From contig JBKECM010000191.1 of NCBI GenBank assembly GCA_047974615.1, positions 1 through 21,261 of the forward strand: DNA of 21,261 nucleotides. Direction: 5' to 3'. Positions 7,548 to 14,795 of the stretch are shown piece after piece (position 1 is the stretch's first letter; every line of letters starts with the position of its first letter). This DNA is from JBKEBX01 sp047974615. GTDB taxonomy: Bacteria > Bacillota > Clostridia > Lachnospirales > CAMZNU01. The notes under the pieces are model-generated. The model was not told where the DNA came from and ran no database searches. It worked only from the letters and a program-made list of their open reading frames with translations. Both the position numbers and the translations under genes were made by a program.

Positions 7548-8804
7548 ATGGCGAATGGAAAAAAATTGGGCATAACTGCTCTAACTTTAATAGGTTTATG
7601 CCTAGGTATTATTACTGGTATTATCTTTTATGCACTACCAGAAAATTATTTTTTAGACACTTTTTTGGTTGAAGGAGTTTTTTATGTTTTAGGTAATGGA
7701 TTTATTAAGTTACTTAAAATGATTGTAGTACCACTTGTTTTTGTTTCTTTAGTTTCAGGAACAATGGCAATAGGTGATGTTAAAAAATTGGGGAAAATCG
7801 GTGTTAAAACTGTAGCTTTTTATTTAGCTACAACTACTCTTGCAATCGTTGTAGCACTTACTGTGGCAAATGTAATTAAGCCGGGTATTGGTCTAGATAT
7901 GGCAAACTTAACAGTTGCAGATGTGACTGTTGCCGAAAAGACACCTCTTACAACTACATTTTTGAACCTTATACCAGATAACCCTATAGGGGCTATGGCT
8001 AACGGTGATATGATACCAATTATTGTTTTTGCTATTTTCGTTGGTGTCGGTATTTTAACTATAGGTAGCGAAGGTGACGTAGTTTCAAAGTTTTTTATTC
8101 AGTTTAATGAAGTTATGTTAAAAATAACTTTAATGGTTATGAAAGTAGCACCTATTGGTGTATTTGCACTTGTTGCACGTACGTTTGCAAATCTTGGTTT
8201 TTCTGCTTTTAGTAGCTTAATAAAATATATGGCATCAGTTTTACTTGGTCTTGGCATACAAGCTATTATAGTTTATTCATTGATGTTATTTATATTTACT
8301 AAATTAAATCCATTAAAATTTATTAGAAAATTTGTACCTATAGCAACTTTTGCTTTTTCTACTGCTTCATCTAATGCAACTATTCCAGTTTCAATAGATA
8401 CTTTAGAAAAAAATATGGGTATTTCAAGAAAAATATCTTCTTTTACTATTCCACTTGGTGCTACTATAAATATGGACGGTACGGCTATAATGCAAGGCGT
8501 AGCTGTTGTATTTACAGCACAAGCCTTCGGTATTGTTTTAACAGGTGGTGACTATTTAACTGTTATATTAACTGCTACCTTAGCATCTATAGGTACTGCA
8601 GGTGTACCGGGTGTAGGACTTGTTATGTTATCTATGGTACTTACATCTATAGGACTTCCTGTTGAGGCTATTGGTATAATTATGGGTATCGATAGAATAC
8701 TTGATATGACAAGAACTGCTGTAAATGTTATGGGTGATGCTGTTTGTACAACTATTGTTGCTATGAAAGAGAATGACATAGATTTAGAAATATATAATAG
8801 CTAA
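7548..8804 (+). CDS. Dicarboxylate/amino acid:cation symporter (DAACS, GltP/DctA type)
   Basis: A 418-residue elevator-type secondary transporter in the cytoplasmic membrane. The family signatures are all present: the first hairpin loop STASSNATIP (271-280), the unwound helix motif NMDGT (308-312), a second hairpin GTAGVPGVG (349-357) and the last helix DRILDMTRTAVNVMGD (382-397). R389 in that helix aligns with the arginine that binds the substrate side-chain carboxylate in the archaeal aspartate transporter GltPh (R397), so an acidic substrate such as glutamate, aspartate or a dicarboxylate is expected rather than a neutral amino acid. The ATG follows AAGGGAG. It has its own promoter and a strong downstream terminator, so it is probably monocistronic. 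Confidence 0.92.
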   Translation: MANGKKLGITALTLIGLCLGIITGIIFYALPENYFLDTFLVEGVFYVLGNGFIKLLKMIVVPLVFVSLVSGTMAIGDVKKLGKIGVKTVAFYLATTTLAIVVALTVANVIKPGIGLDMANLTVADVTVAEKTPLTTTFLNLIPDNPIGAMANGDMIPIIVFAIFVGVGILTIGSEGDVVSKFFIQFNEVMLKITLMVMKVAPIGVFALVARTFANLGFSAFSSLIKYMASVLLGLGIQAIIVYSLMLFIFTKLNPLKFIRKFVPIATFAFSTASSNATIPVSIDTLEKNMGISRKISSFTIPLGATINMDGTAIMQGVAVVFTAQAFGIVLTGGDYLTVILTATLASIGTAGVPGVGLVMLSMVLTSIGLPVEAIGIIMGIDRILDMTRTAVNVMGDAVCTTIVAMKENDIDLEIYNS

Positions 8805-8816
8805 TGAAAATAAATA

Positions 8817-8868
8817 AAAAAAACTTTAAATTTATTTAAAGTTTTTTTATTTATTTAAAGTTTTTTTA
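8817..8868. terminator. Bidirectional terminator with a 19-bp tandem duplication
   Basis: A 14-base perfect stem, 8817-8830 with 8835-8848, closes a TTTA loop. The stem carries A and T runs on opposite sides, so it can terminate transcription of the symporter gene from the left and of the minus-strand gene (8872-9381) from the right. The unit TTTATTTAAAGTTTTTTTA occurs twice in perfect tandem (8831-8849 and 8850-8868), which duplicates the 3' arm and its T-run. Confidence 0.85.
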
Positions 8869-8871
8869 TAT

Positions 8872-9381
8872 TTATTTATCACCTTTTAAGTTGCCAAATA
8901 AGCCGTCCATATATTTAGCTCTATTACTTAAATTATTATTTTCTTTATAGGCTGACTGATACGAAATGTCTGCAAGGGAACCTACTGCAAAGTCTGTCAT
9001 CATTATATCTACTTCTGCAGGAATATCTAGAGATGATTTGATTTTTTCACCAAAGGCAACTGCACCTTCTTCAGTATATAAGTCATCTAAATTTTCTTCT
9101 TTTAAAAGTATAGTTGCTGTACGTTGAAGTTCAACTTCGTTTATTGTATCCATAGTTTTATCTTCACCAATAAGTGACATAGTTGTAAATACATTTTTTG
9201 GATTTCCAGAGGAGTCATTTACACTTTCAAAGGCTGATACGGTAATGATACTCATCTGTGGTTCAGAATTTAAAAATGAGCTAACAACAACCAATGATAT
9301 TACAACTAAAGCGATTAAAAAGATAATTACATTACGAGCATTATTATTTTTTTTAGTTGATATATGTTTTTCCTTAGGCAT
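8872..9381 (-). CDS. Membrane-anchored extracytoplasmic protein, weak FliL-like resemblance
   Basis: A 169-residue protein with a basic N-terminus (residues 1-16), one strongly hydrophobic segment (about 18-37) and a soluble domain outside the membrane. The order of the domain, namely a beta-rich start, the helical stretch LYTEEGAVAFGEKIKSSLD and then VDIMMTDFAVG, recalls the C-terminal part of FliL-type proteins, where a helix is followed by a strand ending in a TDF-V-like segment. The resemblance is by eye and weak; there are no flagellar genes nearby. The ATG follows AAAGGAG at a normal distance. It has its own promoter and ends at the shared terminator. I do not recognise a definite function. 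Confidence 0.7.
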   Translation of the reverse strand: MPKEKHISTKKNNNARNVIIFLIALVVISLVVVSSFLNSEPQMSIITVSAFESVNDSSGNPKNVFTTMSLIGEDKTMDTINEVELQRTATILLKEENLDDLYTEEGAVAFGEKIKSSLDIPAEVDIMMTDFAVGSLADISYQSAYKENNNLSNRAKYMDGLFGNLKGDK

Positions 9382-9417
9382 ATAGGCTCTCCTTTCATAT
9401 GTAAATAGTATATATAT

Positions 9418-9446
9418 ATTATAACATATTTGTATTTAATTGTATA
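9418..9446 (-). promoter_or_regulatory. Promoter for the minus-strand membrane-anchored protein
   Basis: On the minus strand TATACA (9441-9446), a 17-base spacer and a perfect TATAAT (9418-9423). The -35 matches the consensus at four of six positions. Confidence 0.5.
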
Positions 9447-9522
9447 GTGAGCAAAAATTTTAAAAAAAATCATTGCCATATAAATGCCACAATTATTACA
9501 TTATATTAGCTAAAATTTATTT

Positions 9523-9650
9523 TATAATCTAGTCATACTCATTAAGATACTCCATAAACCGAATAGAGTATAGTGTTTTGTCCCCGAAACACGAAATTTT
9601 TAGCTTAATTCCCCTTATAAAAGGTCAGCGTATTTATGCTGACCTTTTTG
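9523..9650 (+). ncRNA. Candidate small regulatory RNA with two C-rich motifs
   Basis: A TATAAT at 9523-9528 with a poor -35 is followed by three hairpins. The first pairs ATACTC (9547-9552) with GAGTAT (9566-9571). The second pairs GTGTTT (9573-9578) with AAACAC (9587-9592) and displays TGTCCCCG in its loop. A single-stranded segment then carries AATTCCCCTT (9607-9616). Last comes an 11-base terminator stem, 9619-9629 with 9638-9648, ending in five T residues. Unpaired UCCCC motifs in a hairpin loop and a linker, closed by a terminator, are the layout of C-rich-motif RNAs of Gram-positives (RsaE/RoxS and others) that pair with Shine-Dalgarno sequences. The hairpin could instead simply terminate selA on the other strand. 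Confidence 0.45.
9619..9650. terminator. Terminator downstream of selA, also the 3' end of the candidate small RNA
   Basis: AAAAGGTCAGC pairs perfectly with GCTGACCTTTT around an eight-base loop. On the plus strand the T-run is five bases then GTTGTT; on the minus strand it is four Ts then ATAAGG. It is therefore likely to act both ways, more strongly on the plus strand. Confidence 0.8.
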
Positions 9651-9715
9651 TTGTTATCAGTAGTTTTACCATACATTTTGATAAAGAACATGGTATGTTT
9701 TTGTGCGTTGCCAAT

Positions 9716-11092
9716 TTAAAAATTGTTTAATGTATCAATAATATATTGTAAATCTTTTTGGAATATTGTACTTAAATTTATTATAACATTATCATCATTA
9801 ATTAAAGTTATAATAGGGGTGTCTAAATCTCTAAGTTTTTTTTCTATTTTTTGTGAAGTTAAAGAATTACTTTTTATAAATATACCTATGCTGTCAAAAA
9901 ATTCTTCTGGCAATGAACCACCACCAAACATAGCTTTATGAGAATTTAATGATAAAGTTAAATGCTCGTTATGTACACCATTTAAAATTGTTTTACCTTT
10001 TTCTTCAAGATCTGAAATATTAGTAGTTGCCATATTAAACAAAGGTAAGGACAGAATACTATCTTGACTAATATAATATTTAAGTGTTTCTATTAATGCT
10101 ACAAGGCACATTTTATCTACACGTAAGCATCTTAACATTTGATTACTTTTTAGTTGGTCTATGTATTTTTTCTTGCCTAATATTATTCCAGCTTGTGGGC
10201 CACCTAAAAGCTTATCACCTGAAAAACAAACTAAGTCTGCGCCATCTTGTAGCGATTCTTGAACTAGTCTTTCTTTTTTTAAGCCTAGCTTACTTAAGTC
10301 AAATAAAACACCTGACCCCATATCATCAACCACAATAATATCTTCATTAATTTTGTCACGTAATAAAACCAAATCTTTTACTGAAACTTCTTCTGTAAAA
10401 CCTTGTATTTTAAAATTTGAAGGGTGTACTTTTAAATACATTTGAGTATTTTCAGTTGTTGCTTTAATATAGTCTTTTTCATGGGTTTTGTTAGTTGTGC
10501 CTATTTCTTTTAAAATACAACCACTATTTTCGATTATTTCTGAAACTCTAAAGCTGCCACCGATTTCAACTAGCTCACCACGTGATAACACAACTTCTTT
10601 GTTTTGAGATAATGTATTTAAAATAAGGAATACACTTGAAGCATTATTATTAACGACTAAAGCACTTTCAGCACCTGTAATATCACATAAAATTTTTTCT
10701 ACATATGACATTCTACTTCCACGTTTGCCTTCTTCTAAAGAATATTCTAAGTTTGTATATGAAGAAGATAATTTCGCAACTTTTTCAGCAACTTCTTCGC
10801 TTAAAACAGATCTTCCTAAGTTTGTATGTATGAGTATGCCTGTACCATTAATTATAGTTTTTAATGAGTTTTTTTCTTCACTATCTAATTTTTTAATTAT
10901 ACTATTTAGAAGTTCATTATAAATTTCTTCTTTAGTTTCCTCTGTAGAAGATTTTATTAATATATTTCTTTTATTATCTATTGATTTTCTAATTTCTGTT
11001 AGAATTCTTTGATAAGTAAATTTTTTAAAATAGGGTGCTAGTTCTGTACTTTCTAAAAAAATATCAGTTTTTGGTAAATTTTTTAATGACAT
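9716..11092 (-). CDS. selA: L-seryl-tRNA(Sec) selenium transferase
   Basis: A PLP-dependent enzyme that converts seryl-tRNA(Sec) to selenocysteinyl-tRNA(Sec) with selenophosphate. The signature INGTGILIHTNLGRS (81-95), the region LEEGKRGSR (119-127) and the Schiff-base lysine K294 in CFSGDKLLGGPQAG are clear. The predicted length is 458 residues, normal for the family. An in-frame TTG at 11104 belongs to the ribosome binding site GGAGG; the ATG at 11092 begins MSLKNLPKTD and is the better start. It is divergent from the tRNA-Sec gene about 200 bases away, so the two form a selenocysteine locus. The elongation factor selB and selenophosphate synthetase selD are not in the window. Confidence 0.96.
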   Translation of the reverse strand: MSLKNLPKTDIFLESTELAPYFKKFTYQRILTEIRKSIDNKRNILIKSSTEETKEEIYNELLNSIIKKLDSEEKNSLKTIINGTGILIHTNLGRSVLSEEVAEKVAKLSSSYTNLEYSLEEGKRGSRMSYVEKILCDITGAESALVVNNNASSVFLILNTLSQNKEVVLSRGELVEIGGSFRVSEIIENSGCILKEIGTTNKTHEKDYIKATTENTQMYLKVHPSNFKIQGFTEEVSVKDLVLLRDKINEDIIVVDDMGSGVLFDLSKLGLKKERLVQESLQDGADLVCFSGDKLLGGPQAGIILGKKKYIDQLKSNQMLRCLRVDKMCLVALIETLKYYISQDSILSLPLFNMATTNISDLEEKGKTILNGVHNEHLTLSLNSHKAMFGGGSLPEEFFDSIGIFIKSNSLTSQKIEKKLRDLDTPIITLINDDNVIINLSTIFQKDLQYIIDTLNNF

Positions 11093-11129
11093 ACAATCCT
11101 CCAAACAAATAGCATATAAATATTAGTTT

Positions 11130-11158
11130 ATTATATTATGTACTAATATATTTCTTAA
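11130..11158 (-). promoter_or_regulatory. Probable selA promoter
   Basis: On the minus strand TTAAGA (11153-11158), a 17-base spacer and a perfect TATAAT (11130-11135). It would give a leader of about 30 bases before the selA ATG. The region is very AT-rich and a second TATAAT lies at 11171-11176 without a good -35. Confidence 0.5.
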
Positions 11159-11255
11159 GTTATTGAAAATATTATAAGCATATGTAAATATTGAATTTTA
11201 TAATATATTCATACGTTTATTGTAACATTTAAGATATTGTTTGTCTACCTAAAGG

Positions 11256-11284
11256 TTGACAAATTTTTTTTTTTGTAGTAAAAT
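11256..11284 (+). promoter_or_regulatory. Promoter of the tRNA-Sec gene
   Basis: A perfect TTGACA at 11256-11261, a 17-base spacer that is mostly a run of 11 T residues, and TAAAAT at 11279-11284. The expected transcription start coincides with, or lies within a base or two of, the mature 5' end of the tRNA at 11291. Confidence 0.85.
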
Positions 11285-11290
11285 GTGTTT

Positions 11291-11386
11291 GGAGGTAGAA
11301 AGGTAGCTGGTGTGCCTACTGGTCTTCAAAACCAAGTTGCGGTATTGTATATCGTGGGTGGGTTCGATTCCCATATACCTCCGCCA
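11291..11386 (+). tRNA. selC: tRNA-Sec (anticodon TCA)
   Basis: A 96-base tRNA including an encoded CCA. The acceptor stem starts GGAGGTA and ends TACCTCC, followed by a G discriminator. The anticodon loop CTTCAAA carries TCA. The long extra arm expected of a selenocysteine tRNA follows the anticodon arm. The T-arm is GTGGG/CCCAT around TTCGATT. The eighth position of the extended acceptor helix would be G opposite A rather than a Watson-Crick pair. It reads UGA as selenocysteine and is the substrate of SelA, encoded divergently next to it. Confidence 0.95.
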
Positions 11387-11394
11387 TAAAAAAC

Positions 11395-11447
11395 ATTAAA
11401 AAGCTATAAAGGTACTCGTTTTCGAATACTTTTATAGCTTTTTTAAT
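11395..11447 (+). terminator. Terminator of the tRNA-Sec gene
   Basis: A long stem, 11395-11410 with 11431-11447, extended by GTA/TAC (11412-11414 with 11427-11429), around a loop near 11415-11426, ending in six T residues. It starts nine bases after the CCA. The following stretch up to the yhaM stop (11448-11526) holds nothing I can identify. Confidence 0.88.
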
Positions 11448-11526
11448 GGAAATAAAAAACATTTATAGTAAAAAAATCCAATGCATTAAATATTTATGTG
11501 AAATATGTATCAAAATTTAAACATTA

Positions 11527-12468
11527 TTAAAAAACGGTTTTTCTTATGTTTGTTTCTAACATTCTATTAAATCCAACCCAGTTACCTTGAGTTTGATCTG
11601 CCATTATGGCATCTTCAAATATTTTAGATTTTGCATCAATATTATCTGCTAAATGTAATAAAAGTGCTTCTAAAATTTGTGGTAGTTTAGGAGAACCATA
11701 TTCATATTTTCCATGATGAGCAATAATGCAGTGCTTTAGTAAACTTTGTAATTCATGAGGAAAATTTTTAATTTTTGATGATTCTTCTGTAATAAGTTCT
11801 GTTCCTATAATAATATGGCCTAAAAGTTGTCCGTCATCTGTATAATCATTATACGGAAATGGCGAAAGTTCAAATATTTTTCCAATATCATGTAGCATTG
11901 CAACAGACAGTAGTAAATCTCTATTTACACTTGAATACTTTTTGCTTAAAAAGTCGCAAATATCAACAACATTTATAGTATGCTCTAAAAGTCCACCCAT
12001 ATAGTTATGGTGCATACTCTTTGCTGCTGAGTGTTGCTTTATTGAAGATGCTATTGTTTCATTTTTTGTAAAAATATTATTTAATAGCTCTTTTAAATAT
12101 TGGTTTTCAAAGGAGCTTATATAAGATAAAATATTATTATATAATATATCAACGTCTTTGTCAGTTGTTGGAATAAAATCTGTCGGATCATATTCTCCTT
12201 CAGATGCTCTACGTAGGCGGCCTATTTTTATTTGTAAATTATTTTGATGGGAAACAACATCACCTTGAATTTTTATATAATCGTTTTCTTCAAAAGTTTG
12301 AATTTCTCTGTTTATATCCCATACTTTTGCGTCAACAACACCGGTTTTGTCTTGTAATTTCAAAGAGTAATAGCTTTTTCCAGTTTTTGTTTTAAGGGTC
12401 TGTTTTTGCTTGCAAAAGTAAAACTCAATTATATGCTCGTCTTCACGTAGTTCATTAATATATCGCAT
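11527..12468 (-). CDS. yhaM: 3'-5' exoribonuclease, OB-fold plus HD domain (YhaM family)
   Basis: A 313-residue protein, practically the length of Bacillus YhaM. The N-terminal OB-fold (about 12-88) binds nucleic acid, and the C-terminal HD domain (about 155-300) is the metal-dependent nuclease. HD ligands visible are H163 in LLEHTINVV, H193-D194 in MLHDIGK, H251-H252 in IAHHGKY and D275 in LADNID. YhaM trims 3' ends of mRNA and participates in RNA turnover in the cytoplasm. Translation could be read from an upstream in-frame codon at 12516, but GGAGG lies just before the ATG at 12468, which is the better start. It is divergent from galM. Confidence 0.93.
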   Translation of the reverse strand: MRYINELREDEHIIEFYFCKQKQTLKTKTGKSYYSLKLQDKTGVVDAKVWDINREIQTFEENDYIKIQGDVVSHQNNLQIKIGRLRRASEGEYDPTDFIPTTDKDVDILYNNILSYISSFENQYLKELLNNIFTKNETIASSIKQHSAAKSMHHNYMGGLLEHTINVVDICDFLSKKYSSVNRDLLLSVAMLHDIGKIFELSPFPYNDYTDDGQLLGHIIIGTELITEESSKIKNFPHELQSLLKHCIIAHHGKYEYGSPKLPQILEALLLHLADNIDAKSKIFEDAIMADQTQGNWVGFNRMLETNIRKTVF

Positions 12469-12507
12469 TATAGCCTCCACTAAATAATATTTGACTAGTA
12501 TATAATA

Positions 12508-12536
12508 ATTATACAATGAAATATATATATTTTCAA
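12508..12536 (-). promoter_or_regulatory. yhaM promoter
   Basis: On the minus strand TTGAAA (12531-12536), a 17-base spacer and a perfect TATAAT (12508-12513). It lies 40 bases upstream of the ATG at 12468, which supports that start over the one at 12516. Confidence 0.75.
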
Positions 12537-12556
12537 CTTATTTTATGATATACTTT

Positions 12557-12565
12557 TGTTATAAT
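12557..12565 (+). promoter_or_regulatory. galM extended -10 promoter
   Basis: TGTTATAAT: a perfect TATAAT at 12560-12565 with TG one base upstream. The -35 (CTTATT) is poor, as is common with extended -10 promoters. It lies 18 bases before the galM ATG, so the leader is very short. Confidence 0.55.
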
Positions 12566-12583
12566 TAAAAAAAGGAGTATATT

Positions 12584-13561
12584 ATGTATATTATTTTAAA
12601 ATCAAGTGAAGTTGAAGTTCATTTATTACCATACGGTGCTACAATATATAGAATAAAAACCAAAAATAAAAATGGTGTAATGAAAAATATATGCTTAAAT
12701 CATTTAGATATCAATAAATATGATAAATTTAACGAGTCATATTTAGGTGCCACTATTGGGCGTGTTGCAGGACGTATAAAAAACGGAATATTTGATATAG
12801 ATGGTATCACATATTATTTAGATATAAACTCTAAGGGTAAAGATTCATTACATGGTGGTGAAAATGGCTTTGATAAAGTTTTGTGGAAATATGAAGTTTT
12901 TGGCGATGAAAAATGTGTTTTCACATATGAATCTAAAGATTTAGAAGGTGGATATCCTGGAAATGTGTGTATTACAGTTGAATATATTCTTGTAGATAAC
13001 GAACTTACGGTAAATTACTATGGTACTAGTGACAAAAATACATATTTAAATTTAACAAATCATAGTTATTTCAATTTAGCTGATGATGATGTAACGATTG
13101 AGAAGCATAAGTTGCAAATTAATGCTACAAAATATATCGGTTGTGATGAAAGACTAATACCGACAGATGTTTTTGATATTAAGGGTACGGAATATGATTT
13201 TAGTGAAATTAAAGAATTTGGTAACCTTTATGATAAAAAAGATACACATCTAAAAAATATGAGTGGCTATGATAATGGGTTTTTGCTTGATAAAGAAACA
13301 AAAAGTGATTATGATTTATATTTAAAAGATGAGTTGAGCGGCAGAACTTTGAAGATTAAAACCTCTTATAGCTCTATTGTTTTATATACATATAATTTTC
13401 CTAACGAAACTGTTTTGGAAGATAGAATAAACAGAAAACACTGTGGCGTGGCTATAGAACCTCAATATCCACCAAATGCAATAAATGATGATAGGTTTTT
13501 TATTCCCATAGTAAATAAAGATAACCCATATAAGGAAACAATTAAGTATAAGTTTAATTAA
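12584..13561 (+). CDS. galM: Aldose 1-epimerase (mutarotase)
   Basis: Interconverts alpha and beta anomers of hexoses such as glucose and galactose in the cytoplasm. The 325-residue protein shows GATIGRVAGRI (55-65), H90 in LHGGENGFDKVLW, the catalytic H160 in LTNHSYFNL, and the catalytic glutamate E292 in VAIEPQYPPNA near the C-terminus. These match the family active site of a histidine acid and glutamate base. The ATG follows AAAAGGAG. There are no galactose operon partners in the window, so the specific sugar cannot be inferred from neighbours. Confidence 0.93.
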   Translation: MYIILKSSEVEVHLLPYGATIYRIKTKNKNGVMKNICLNHLDINKYDKFNESYLGATIGRVAGRIKNGIFDIDGITYYLDINSKGKDSLHGGENGFDKVLWKYEVFGDEKCVFTYESKDLEGGYPGNVCITVEYILVDNELTVNYYGTSDKNTYLNLTNHSYFNLADDDVTIEKHKLQINATKYIGCDERLIPTDVFDIKGTEYDFSEIKEFGNLYDKKDTHLKNMSGYDNGFLLDKETKSDYDLYLKDELSGRTLKIKTSYSSIVLYTYNFPNETVLEDRINRKHCGVAIEPQYPPNAINDDRFFIPIVNKDNPYKETIKYKFN

Positions 13562-13591
13562 AGGTTTTAGAAAATTTATAATTACTATTAT

Positions 13592-13621
13592 TTGTTTAAA
13601 TAAATATTTTTTGGTTATACT
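13592..13621 (+). promoter_or_regulatory. tepA promoter
   Basis: TTGTTT at 13592-13597, an 18-base spacer and TATACT at 13616-13621, about 20 bases before the tepA ATG. There is no obvious terminator between galM and this promoter. Confidence 0.45.
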
Positions 13622-13640
13622 TCAAAATGAGGTGAATATA

Positions 13641-14342
13641 ATGAAAAAATATTTTAATGATGATATAAAAATTGAAGAAGATAATAATATAATTAAGGAA
13701 GCAAATGGGTGTTGTGAGGCTTTAGAAAATTTTACTGGTAAAATAGGTGAAAAAGGTAGTGGTATTCAGTTTGTAAATATTATTGGTCAAATAGAAGGTC
13801 ATATGTCTTTACCTGATAACAATAAAACTACAAAGTATGAGCATATTATACCTTTGCTTATTCAGATGGCAGAAGACAATGAAGTTAAAGGGGTATTGTT
13901 TGTACTTAACACTGTTGGTGGTGATGTTGAAGCTGGCCTTGCTATTGCTGAACTTATTGCAACTTTAGGAAAACCTACGGTATCACTTGTTTTAGGTGGA
14001 GGTCATTCTATAGGTGTACCTTTAGCTGTTTCTACAAATTATTCTTTTATCGCTGAGTCAGCAACTATGATGCTTCACCCTGTACGGGTTAATGGCTTAG
14101 TTATAGGCTCAGAGCAAACATATAGAAACTTAAATAAAACTCAAGAAAGAATATTTGACTTTATTATAAAAAATTCAAATATAAAACTTGACAGACTTCG
14201 TGAACTTATGTTTGATACTGATATATTAGCTAGTGATGTAGGTACAATTTTATATGGTAAAGAGGCACTTAAAGAAAAACTTATAGATGAAGTAGGAGGA
14301 CTTGATTTAGCATTAAAAAAACTTAAAAGTTTAATTGAATAA
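13641..14342 (+). CDS. tepA: ClpP-fold serine protease, TepA type
   Basis: A ClpP/crotonase-fold protease of 233 residues. VLNTVGGDVEAGLAIAE (88-104) is the substrate-strand and oxyanion region, LGGGHSIGVP (118-127) carries the nucleophile S123 where ClpP has its catalytic serine, and MMLHPV (143-148) supplies H146. This combination is that of TepA (YmfB), a ClpP relative linked to protein export and spore-related proteolysis in Bacillus; its substrates are poorly known. The first in-frame start (13611) has no ribosome binding site, whereas GAGGTG precedes the ATG at 13641. It is followed by its own terminator, so it is probably monocistronic. Confidence 0.88.
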   Translation: MKKYFNDDIKIEEDNNIIKEANGCCEALENFTGKIGEKGSGIQFVNIIGQIEGHMSLPDNNKTTKYEHIIPLLIQMAEDNEVKGVLFVLNTVGGDVEAGLAIAELIATLGKPTVSLVLGGGHSIGVPLAVSTNYSFIAESATMMLHPVRVNGLVIGSEQTYRNLNKTQERIFDFIIKNSNIKLDRLRELMFDTDILASDVGTILYGKEALKEKLIDEVGGLDLALKKLKSLIE

Positions 14343-14349
14343 ATTATTT

Positions 14350-14393
14350 AAAAAGTTGTAGAAATCATAGAAATGGTTTTCTACAACTTTTTT
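14350..14393 (+). terminator. tepA terminator
   Basis: AAAAAGTTGTAGAAA (14350-14364) pairs with TTTTCTACAACTTTTTT (14377-14393), ending in a run of six Ts. It abuts the second structured repeat, which begins seven bases later. Confidence 0.9.
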
Positions 14394-14399
14394 AATAAA

Positions 14400-14633
14400 T
14401 GGCAACGTTGTAAAATTCAAGAAATGGCACTTTGCAAAAGAAAAAATCAAATTTTCATACTTTTTGACAAACGCCTGAAATGGCAAAAAAAGACGCCATT
14501 TACATAGTTTTTGTCAAAAGCCGCAAAGCCGTTGTTTTGTAAAGAACCCGACGAACAAGGGCGACGAAGTCGTTTTCACGTAGTGAAAATTCCGATATGA
14601 AAAGGGATTTTTCTATATTTTGCAATGAAGCCA
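14400..14633 (+). repeat. Structured dispersed repeat, copy 2 (MITE-like)
   Basis: This copy is inverted relative to 1-235. The termini are TGGCAACGTTGTAAAAT at the left and, read inward from the right, TGGCTTCATTGCAAAAT; these form imperfect terminal inverted repeats of about 17 bases. Internal stems are TTTTTGACAAA with TTTTTGTCAAA, the nested AAATGGC with GCCATTT (14478-14484 with 14494-14500), CGAC/GTCG, and TTTTCAC/GTGAAAA around GTA. It has no ORF. It lies between the tepA terminator and the pst promoter region, so it interrupts no gene. A target-site duplication is not clear from the flanks. Confidence 0.85.
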
Positions 14634-14689
14634 ATTATGTTATTTGATTTTTACAGAAATTATGGTGAAATTGTATTTTGTAAAGTTGA

Positions 14690-14719
14690 AAAAACTACCT
14701 TTTAAAAAAGATAGTTTTT
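14690..14719 (+). terminator. Terminator-like hairpin upstream of the pst promoter
   Basis: AAAAACTA (14690-14697) pairs with TAGTTTTT (14712-14719) around a 14-base loop, with the T-run in the 3' arm. Together with the tepA terminator it brackets the repeat element. It may end transcription coming out of the repeat, or it may be an AT-rich coincidence. Confidence 0.5.
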
Positions 14720-14795
14720 GAATTATGAAAATATTTACTGAAATTATTTTTTGTAAATATTTGAGGAATTTTATATTGTAATGCTATTTAAAGTA

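Noticed and set aside
9468..9495. TGCCATATAAATGCCA, possible further remnant of the structured repeat
   Set aside because: Only the TGCCA-like core is shared; arms and spacing do not match the element ends well enough.
9523..9650. 6S RNA or signal recognition particle RNA
   Set aside because: The gap is too short for a 6S fold with its large central bulge, and the conserved GGAAG-type signal recognition loop is absent.
9693..9713. CGTTGCCAATTT, similar to one end of the 234-bp repeat
   Set aside because: The match is about ten bases in AT-rich DNA and there is no partner end nearby.
9723..10922. Plus-strand ORFs of 65-84 codons within selA
   Set aside because: selA on the other strand has clear family motifs throughout; these are antisense open frames in AT-rich DNA without start signals.
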